This document shows positions 12,778 through 17,749 of a stretch of 17,749 bases of DNA, piece by piece; position 1 is the first letter of the stretch, and the number at the start of each line of letters is the position of its first letter. Source of the DNA: JBBAFB01 sp041655595 (lineage in GTDB: Bacteria; Bacillota; DULZ01). Under the pieces are notes generated by a model, which had not been told where the DNA came from, made no database searches, and saw only the letters and a list, made by a program, of their open reading frames with translations. Where the stretch lies: the NCBI GenBank assembly GCA_041655595.1, contig JBBAFB010000031.1:1-17749 (forward strand), in the 5' to 3' direction. Both the position numbers and the translations under genes were made by a program.

Positions 12778-13887
12778 ATGGATCTGGGCAAATTGGCACG
12801 GCAGGCCTTAACAAATATTAAACCGTATGTTCCCGGCAAACCTATTGAAGAGGTTAAACGGGAATACGGACTTAAAGACGTCATAAAATTGGCATCTAAT
12901 GAAAATCCCCTGGGTCCTTCACCTAGGGCTGTAAAAGCAATCAGGGGTTTCTTGGAAGAAATAAATCTTTATCCCGACGGCTCTTGTTATAACTTAACCA
13001 AAGATTTGGGAGACCTTCTTGGAATGGAACCATCGTCCTTAATTATCGGCAACGGCTCTGACGAAATACTGAAGCTTTTGGCGGAAACCTTTATTAATGA
13101 AGGGGATGAAGCCATCATGGCTGAACCATCCTTTTCCGAGTATGATTTTTGTGTAAATTTAATGGCGGGAAAAATGATTAAAGTCCCTGTTGATCGGGAT
13201 TATGTTCATGATCTAGCCCAAATGGCAGCCGCCATTACCGATAAAACAAAGCTGATCTTTATTTGCAATCCCAACAATCCGACGGGCACAATTGCTTCCG
13301 GGGACAGAATAAAAGAGTTTATGGAGAGGGTGCCGGATAATGTAATTGTTGTCTTTGATGAAGCCTATTTTGAATATGTAAATGATCCTGATTATAGTTC
13401 TGGATTGGATTATGTGAAGGAAGGCCGAAAAAATGTTATTGTTCTACGCACCTTTTCCAAGGTCTATGGTTTATCCGGACTTAGGATAGGCTACGGCATT
13501 GCGAATCCCGGGCTGATTGAGTGGGTCAGCCGTGCACGGGAGCCTTTCAATGTAAACTCATTAGCCCAAATCGGGGCCGAGGCAGCCTTAGGGGATGAAG
13601 GGTTCTTAACAGAAAGTCTGTCCTTAAATGAGCAAGGGAAAAAGTATCTTTACCAAGAATTCAGGCAAAGGGATTTGGATTACATTCCTACCCAAGCTAA
13701 TTTTATTTTTGTGGACTTAAAGGTAGATTCAAAAAAGGTTTTTAAAAGGTTGCTGGAGCAAGGAGTTATTATCCGGACCGGTGATATTTTCGGGTATCCG
13801 GATTATATTCGGGTTACCATAGGCAAGCAAGCAGAAAATGAGCGATTTATAAGGGCTTTGGATAAAGCTTTAAATGAACTCCGCTGA
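12778..13887 (+). CDS. hisC: Histidinol-phosphate aminotransferase family (HisC)
   Basis: ATG after GGAGCTGA. The 369 residues are a complete class-II PLP aminotransferase of the HisC type: PYVPGKPIEEVKREYG, ASNENPLGPSP (39-49), NPNNPTG (164-170), DEAYFEY (194-200), the PLP lysine K228 in RTFSKVYGLSGLRIGYG, and R236 for the substrate carboxylate. It transfers an amino group between histidinol phosphate and 2-oxoglutarate. No other his gene is nearby; with paaK and the ACT gene in one operon it may instead, or also, act on aromatic amino acids, as some HisC proteins do. The stop codon lies in the loop of the terminator hairpin. Confidence 0.92.
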   Translation: MDLGKLARQALTNIKPYVPGKPIEEVKREYGLKDVIKLASNENPLGPSPRAVKAIRGFLEEINLYPDGSCYNLTKDLGDLLGMEPSSLIIGNGSDEILKLLAETFINEGDEAIMAEPSFSEYDFCVNLMAGKMIKVPVDRDYVHDLAQMAAAITDKTKLIFICNPNNPTGTIASGDRIKEFMERVPDNVIVVFDEAYFEYVNDPDYSSGLDYVKEGRKNVIVLRTFSKVYGLSGLRIGYGIANPGLIEWVSRAREPFNVNSLAQIGAEAALGDEGFLTESLSLNEQGKKYLYQEFRQRDLDYIPTQANFIFVDLKVDSKKVFKRLLEQGVIIRTGDIFGYPDYIRVTIGKQAENERFIRALDKALNELR

Positions 13888-13904
13888 CTGGCGGAGTTTT
13901 TATT
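13877..13904 (+). terminator. Intrinsic terminator of the paaK-ACT-hisC operon
   Basis: Stem AACTCCGC / GCGGAGTT (8 bp) with loop TGACTG, then TTTATTTTT. The left arm is coding sequence and the loop holds the hisC stop codon (TGA 13885-13887). Confidence 0.92.
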
Positions 13905-13977
13905 TTTGCTTGGAAGCTGGAATATTAATAAATTATTACCATCAAGCAATTCTTTTTAGAGGCCGAGGTGTTAAAAT

Positions 13978-14004
13978 ATGAGTGAAACCTCAACTTATTT
14001 TTAA
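13978..14004 (+). other. 8-codon minigene or leader peptide (doubtful)
   Basis: GAGGTG sits 7 bases before ATG-AGT-GAA-ACC-TCA-ACT-TAT-TTT-TAA (MSETSTYF). A downstream CCTCTA (14023-14028) could pair with TAGAGG (13957-13962) near the ribosome binding site. This could be a leader peptide for the membrane protein gene that follows, or a remnant, since that gene also begins ATG-AGT-GAA. Confidence 0.2.
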
Positions 14005-14110
14005 ATATTTTTTTCAGGTCCTCCTCTATTTGGATCTTGAGAATAATTAAAGAATTTTATTTAGTACATAATGGATTGCTAATCAAAATAATACTTTAAA
14101 AGGGGTGATC

Positions 14111-14206
14111 ATGAAAAGCTTTGCTGGATTTGCCAAGCTGGTGGGGGGAGTAATTGCAGCAGTATTAATGAGTAAAAAACCGAAAGGGGTTATGTTGAAT
14201 GAGTGA
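14111..14206 (+). CDS. 31-residue small membrane protein, overlapping the next gene
   Basis: ATG follows AAAAGGGGTGATC, a good ribosome binding site. The peptide starts MKSFAGFAKLVGGVIAAVLM, a single amphipathic to hydrophobic helix, followed by a basic tail (SKKPKG). It ends at TGA 14204-14206, overlapping the next start (14199) by 8 bases in another frame, so translational coupling is likely. It could be a small partner subunit of the membrane protein or a coupling leader. I do not recognise the family. Confidence 0.55.
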   Translation: MKSFAGFAKLVGGVIAAVLMSKKPKGVMLNE

Positions 14207-15107
14207 AAAACAAGGATCAAGGAGTAGAGAAATTGTTGGTGGTAGTGTCTCTGTAATTGCCGGAATTATCATTACTGTTTTAGCAGTTGTCTATCTTTTT
14301 TCCGAGTATAATATCATTTTAAAAGGCTTTTTTGCTACAGGTAGGGTCCCGGGTGTTATTATGCAGTCTTTTCATCAGCCTATTTTTGCTCAAGTTGTTG
14401 GGGTAGCGGGTGTGATGATGATAGTGGGCGGTTATGGTTTTTTTATTAAGAAAAAATGGGCCTGGCTGACCGCTTTTGTGGGCAGCACTGTTGGTATTTT
14501 TGCCACCTTCTTATTGATGATGTTCCCGCTGATGGTTCTGCTGCCGATGAAGCATGTGCCAACATTTTTGTTATGTGTTCTTACTTGGTTTGTTCTGGCT
14601 ACTTATGTAAGGCCTCACGGCTGGAAACAGGTGGCTTTTAGCTTTACCTGCGGTATGGCAATGGTGATGACCTTTATGAACGGCAACGCGGCTTTTAATA
14701 AAATTTTAGGCGCCCACTATAAAATGGCAACGATGAAACCGGATGTGCCTCATGTGGGTATGATCAAAATGATGACGGGGGAAAACCCTGCCCTGCTGTT
14801 TCAATCAATCTTTCCCATTGCCTGGCTGGGTGCTCTGGGCTTTTTTCTGGTTACGATAGCAGTTTTATACCGTAAAGAGTGGGCACTGCCTGTAGGTTTG
14901 GGGGCTTCAATTATTTCTATAGTTGCCGGTACTCCGGTGGCCTATGTGGATACCATGATAGATAAGGCCGGAGAACAGCTTTCCATGTTTGCCTTTGCTC
15001 CTATTTTGGCAGTAGTAACCTTGGTTCTTTTATTAGTATTCGGTGAAAAAATTTGGGCACCCAAGGAAGTGCCCCTTGCAGAAAAAACCAAGGAAGTTTC
15101 CGTCTAA
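14199..15107 (+). CDS. Unrecognised 8-helix membrane protein
   Basis: ATG follows GAAAGGGG and overlaps the 31-codon ORF. The 302 residues contain about eight helices (approximately 12-34, 61-83, 88-115, 121-137, 144-160, 200-224, 230-250, 262-282), with a soluble segment at 161-199 (FNKILGAHYKMATMKPDVPHVG). Methionines are abundant, and H59, H119, H140, H173 and H185 lie near helix ends. No transporter or enzyme motif was recognised. The C-terminus is a charged tail (APKEVPLAEKTKEVSV). The gene forms a two-gene unit with the small ORF and ends at a strong terminator. Metal or haem transport, or a membrane anchor, are guesses without specific support. Confidence 0.85.
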   Translation: MSEKQGSRSREIVGGSVSVIAGIIITVLAVVYLFSEYNIILKGFFATGRVPGVIMQSFHQPIFAQVVGVAGVMMIVGGYGFFIKKKWAWLTAFVGSTVGIFATFLLMMFPLMVLLPMKHVPTFLLCVLTWFVLATYVRPHGWKQVAFSFTCGMAMVMTFMNGNAAFNKILGAHYKMATMKPDVPHVGMIKMMTGENPALLFQSIFPIAWLGALGFFLVTIAVLYRKEWALPVGLGASIISIVAGTPVAYVDTMIDKAGEQLSMFAFAPILAVVTLVLLLVFGEKIWAPKEVPLAEKTKEVSV

Positions 15108-15124
15108 AATAATAATCAACAAAT

Positions 15125-15151
15125 AAAAGGCCGGGCATCCCCGGCCTTTTT
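15125..15151. terminator. Bidirectional intrinsic terminator
   Basis: Stem AAAAGGCCGGG / CCCGGCCTTTT (11 bp) with loop CATC, T-run on the plus strand and A-run on its other side. It lies between the membrane protein gene and the convergent response regulator gene and can serve both. Confidence 0.93.
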
Positions 15152-15236
15152 GTTTATCACTTTGTTAACTCACGGCTTTTACAAACATTACTACACGGGA
15201 TTTTGCCAATCACCAGTAGCCTTCTGCCTTCTAACT

Positions 15237-15989
15237 TCAAATTCCTAAAATCTTGCGCATCTGCTTTGCCTGGCTTCTGCTAACGGGTATTTCACTGTTT
15301 TTAGCATCATCCAAGGTCAAAATCAGCGTTCCGTTATAGAGGGGTGTTACTTCCTTTGCCATTTTTATATTTACTAAGTAGGAACGGTGACAACGGTAAA
15401 ATTGCTGGGGATCTAGCCTCGTTTCCAACTCTTTTAGGGTAAAGCGGGTAAGAAAATTTTCCTTGGCCGTATGAATGTAGCTGTAGTCCTGGCTGGCACG
15501 GGCAAAAACGATATTATTTTCTTTCAGAAGTATTGTTCTGCCTCCGTGCTCAACAGGTATTAGACCGAGCTTTACGGTATCGGCTGTTGTTTCTTCTTTT
15601 TGCTTTTTGGTAGCATTGGCATCCTTCACCCTGGCCGCAGCCTTATTGATTGCTTTAGCCAATCTGGCCGGATCAATGGGTTTAAGCAAATAATCAACGG
15701 CATCTACACCAAATGCATTGAAAGCAAACTGCTCATGAGCCGTAATAAAAATAATGCAGGGTTTTTTGTCGCTGTTTTGGACTTTTTTGGCCAGCTCCAA
15801 GCCCGAAAACCCGGGCATGTCAATGTCCAAAAAAAGAATAGCATAATCCACCGCCTTGATTAATTCTAAGGCTTCATAGGAGTCTGCCGCCTCACCAACC
15901 ACCTGTATTTCGGGATGGCTTTCTAATAGATAGCGCAGTTCCATCCTGGCAGGGTATTCGTCATCAACAATTAAAACTTTAAGATTCAT
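15237..15989 (-). CDS. LytTR-family response regulator
   Basis: ATG at 15989 is preferred over the adjacent GTG (15992) because AAGGGAG is then about 7 bases away; 250 residues. Residues 1-120 are a CheY-like receiver: acidic VDDEYPAR, the phosphoacceptor Asp55 in FLDIDMPGFSGLEL, FITAHEQ, and K in YLLKPIDP. A charged linker (about 120-145) leads to a LytTR DNA-binding domain (VFARASQDYSYIHT, FYRCHRSYLVNI, IPVSRSQAKQMRKIL). LytTR regulators bind direct repeats and often control envelope, autolysis or peptide-signalling genes. No histidine kinase gene is visible, so it is an orphan within this window. It is divergent from the GerMN lipoprotein gene, a possible target. Confidence 0.95.
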   Translation of the reverse strand: MNLKVLIVDDEYPARMELRYLLESHPEIQVVGEAADSYEALELIKAVDYAILFLDIDMPGFSGLELAKKVQNSDKKPCIIFITAHEQFAFNAFGVDAVDYLLKPIDPARLAKAINKAAARVKDANATKKQKEETTADTVKLGLIPVEHGGRTILLKENNIVFARASQDYSYIHTAKENFLTRFTLKELETRLDPQQFYRCHRSYLVNIKMAKEVTPLYNGTLILTLDDAKNSEIPVSRSQAKQMRKILGI

Positions 15990-16174
15990 CACTAAGCTCC
16001 CTTTTTATACTGGTATCCTAGCTGACTAATTTGACAAAGAAAAGTAAAAACCCTTTAGAAACTTTAAAAAAATATTACAAACAGTTGGGACAAAGCCAAA
16101 AAAATAGTAATATTTGCCTGACAACTTCTATATCTTTTATTAGTAATTAAAAATTGGAAAGGGAGGTTGAGATT

Positions 16175-16813
16175 TTGAGATTAACATCGGGTCGGCAAAT
16201 TATATTTATTGCTTTAGTTCTTGTTGTAATGCTGCTTTTAACCGGTTGCAATGCCCTTAATACCTTATCAACAATTAAAGCCCGTTTTAATAGTGAACCC
16301 GAATCGGCAGAGCCGCCTGTAATTAGCATCCCCGAATTACCAATTCCAACTCCGGTGGATAATACTATTCCCAGTGAATTAAAGGAGGTAGTGCTTTACT
16401 TTGCAGATGGCTACGGTCAATCCCTAGTGGCCGAGCATCGATTAATTCCTAAGGAGGAAGGAATCGCTAGGGCAACTATTAATGAGCTTTTGGCCGGTCC
16501 GGATTTAATTTCCGGGTTTTTGCCGACTGTGCCCTATGGAACAGTCCTAAAAGACATTAATGTAAAAGATGACGGGTTAATTATCGTAGATTTTAGTAAG
16601 GAATTGGTTGAAAACCACGTTGGCGGGGATTTGGGCGAGGCTTTAACCGTATTTTCCATTGTTAATACCTTAGCACAGTTTCCCACAGTGGACAGGGTGC
16701 AATTTTTAGTAGAAGGACAGTTGGTTGAGACAATTGCAGGTTCGGTTAATATCTTTGACGCTGTTTACCCCGATGACAGTTTGGTTATAGGGGAAAATTT
16801 TGATTTCGATTGA
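16175..16813 (+). CDS. GerMN-domain lipoprotein
   Basis: The TTG at 16175 is chosen because GGGAGG (16161-16166) is 8 bases upstream; the earlier in-frame TTG (16154) would place that site inside the gene. The 212 residues begin with a lipoprotein signal ending LLLTGC (C25). After a proline-rich linker (about 45-65) comes a GerMN domain (about 66-190): EVVLYFADGYGQSLVAEHR, ARATINELLAGP, LPTVPYGTVLKDINVKDDGLIIVDFSKEL, TVFSIVNTLAQFPTVDRVQFLVEGQLVETIAG. GerM-type proteins act at the cell surface in sporulation and germination and in peptidoglycan handling. A Spo0A-like box lies before the next gene, not before this one. Confidence 0.9.
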   Translation: MRLTSGRQIIFIALVLVVMLLLTGCNALNTLSTIKARFNSEPESAEPPVISIPELPIPTPVDNTIPSELKEVVLYFADGYGQSLVAEHRLIPKEEGIARATINELLAGPDLISGFLPTVPYGTVLKDINVKDDGLIIVDFSKELVENHVGGDLGEALTVFSIVNTLAQFPTVDRVQFLVEGQLVETIAGSVNIFDAVYPDDSLVIGENFDFD

Positions 16814-16840
16814 GCCGGAAATAAAAAAAGACAAAACAAC

Positions 16841-16880
16841 AAACCGGGCCGGGTTAGAATTCGACTGGCCCGGTTTATTT
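16841..16880 (+). terminator. Terminator after the GerMN gene
   Basis: Perfect 10-bp stem AAACCGGGCC / GGCCCGGTTT (16841-16850, 16867-16876) with a 16-base loop, followed by ATTTTATT. Confidence 0.85.
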
Positions 16881-17018
16881 TATTATTGACAGCCCTCTTT
16901 GTTTTTCATGTCTTTAAAAAATTTGTCGTAGGCCAAGCCCTACTAAATATGTTTTCTGCCCGGGTTTTGATAATTGGGAACAAACCCCTAATTTAATTCG
17001 TCAAAAGCTTAAAGGATT

Positions 17019-17025
17019 TTCGACA
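17019..17025 (-). promoter_or_regulatory. Spo0A-like box
   Basis: TTCGACA is the complement of TGTCGAA, the core 0A box, 62 bases before the last gene. A related TTCGTCA lies at 16998-17004. Short and therefore easily a chance match. Confidence 0.3.
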
Positions 17026-17086
17026 AAAAACTAGAATTAATATTAGATTAATACAATTAATGATAATTGAAGGGAGGTGAAAAACG

Positions 17087-17749
17087 TTGATAAAGGATAA
17101 ACCTGCCATATGGTTCATAGTATTGTCAATATTACTGTTCTTTTCTCTTGCGGGTGCAGCTTGGGGGGCTCAAGACGGTACGGCGATAGTTACCGGTAAA
17201 GTGGTAAACATCAGAACATCACCCGATACCTCATCTGCTAAGAATATTATAACCCAAGTAGCCGGCGGAGAAAAGTTGACTGTTTCCGGTAGTCAGGGAA
17301 ATTGGTACAAGGTCACAACCGCAGGCGGTAAAACAGGTTGGATTTCCGGCGATTATGTGGAAGTCAAGGAGGCACCAAAAACAGAGCAAAAAACAACAAA
17401 TACATCTCTTGTAGGACACGAAATAGAAATTACAATTGATGGCAGGGTTATAGAATTTGACACATCCCCCTACATAGACGATCAGCAAAGAACAATGGTC
17501 CCTATCAGATTTGTGGCAGATGAGCTTGGATCTCAAACAGCTTGGGACCAAGAGCAGCAGATGGTAACAATCACCGGTAACGGCAAAACAATTCAACTTT
17601 GGATCGGACATGCTATTGCCAGGGTTGACTCAGTAGAAGTTGCTTTGGATACAATTCCGGTTGTAAAAGATGAAAGGACTATGGTGCCCCTACGTTTCGT
17701 GGGTGATAATTTAGGGTTGGAGGTAGGTTGGGATGGTGAGCTCAATAGA
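17087..17749 (+). CDS. Secreted SH3b / copper-amine-oxidase-like domain protein, 3'-truncated
   Basis: The TTG start follows AGGGAGGTG; the frame is open to the window edge (221 codons). A signal peptide ends at about AAWGA (27-28). Residues about 33-93 are a bacterial SH3 domain (GKVVNIRTSPDTSS, LTVSGSQGNWYKV, GKTGWISGDYVEV). A Thr/Lys linker leads to two repeats of the copper amine oxidase N-terminal-like stalk domain, each with TMVP(I/L)RFV (RTMVPIRFVADELG and RTMVPLRFVGDNLG). In this group of bacteria such proteins usually end in a cell-wall hydrolase domain, often N-acetylmuramoyl-L-alanine amidase, but that part is not in the window. Together with the GerMN gene upstream it suggests an envelope or sporulation neighbourhood. 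Confidence 0.88.
   Translation, partial: MIKDKPAIWFIVLSILLFFSLAGAAWGAQDGTAIVTGKVVNIRTSPDTSSAKNIITQVAGGEKLTVSGSQGNWYKVTTAGGKTGWISGDYVEVKEAPKTEQKTTNTSLVGHEIEITIDGRVIEFDTSPYIDDQQRTMVPIRFVADELGSQTAWDQEQQMVTITGNGKTIQLWIGHAIARVDSVEVALDTIPVVKDERTMVPLRFVGDNLGLEVGWDGELNR

Noticed and set aside
1..17749. Mobile element or CRISPR array around the duplication
   Set aside because: No transposase, terminal inverted repeats, integrase or spaced short repeats were seen; the repeat is an old, diverged gene duplication.

Overview
This 17.7 kb window looks like a chromosomal segment of a low-to-moderate GC, spore-forming anaerobic Firmicute, probably of the Desulfotomaculum/Peptococcaceae type. The signs are strong AGGAGG-type ribosome binding sites with frequent TTG/GTG starts, GerMN and SH3/copper-amine-oxidase-like envelope proteins, a Spo0A-like box, a clostridial-type Rex operator, and a PaaK-ACT-HisC cluster. 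The genus is inferred from gene style, not proven. No mobile element, CRISPR array, rRNA or tRNA was seen.

Left edge (1-604): the 3' part of a Crp/Fnr-family regulator, followed by a hairpin and a 560-base gene-free leader.

Centre (1165-8786), the most interesting part: two tandem copies of one three-gene operon, A (1165-4602) and B (5345-8786). Each encodes (i) a roughly 514-residue, about 12-helix membrane protein with a histidine layout like a divergent heme-copper oxidase/NO reductase catalytic subunit (His in helix 2, HxH in helix 6, HxH in helix 10, but no His-His pair); (ii) a lipoprotein with a SUMF1/FGE-like fold lacking the catalytic cysteines of true formylglycine-generating enzymes; and (iii) a UbiA prenyltransferase carrying the heme O synthase (CtaB) motif. 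By hand alignment the pairs are about 72%, 76% and 87% identical. The inferred picture is a membrane haem protein with its own haem-farnesylating enzyme and an extracytoplasmic lipoprotein partner, kept in two differently regulated versions. No oxidase subunit II, subunit III or CtaA is present. Copy B has a perfect Rex-type operator upstream; copy A has a promoter-like sequence with a degenerate Rex-like site and a separate perfect inverted repeat.

Right half (8818-17749): queG (epoxyqueuosine reductase); a minus-strand cupin of the archaeal-type glucose-6-phosphate isomerase family that has lost two metal-binding histidines; a paaK-ACT-hisC operon that looks like aromatic amino acid/arylacetate metabolism; an unrecognised 8-helix membrane protein overlapping a 31-codon small ORF; a minus-strand LytTR response regulator; a GerMN lipoprotein; and a truncated secreted protein with SH3b and copper-amine-oxidase-like domains that runs off the right edge. 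Intrinsic terminators separate most of these units.
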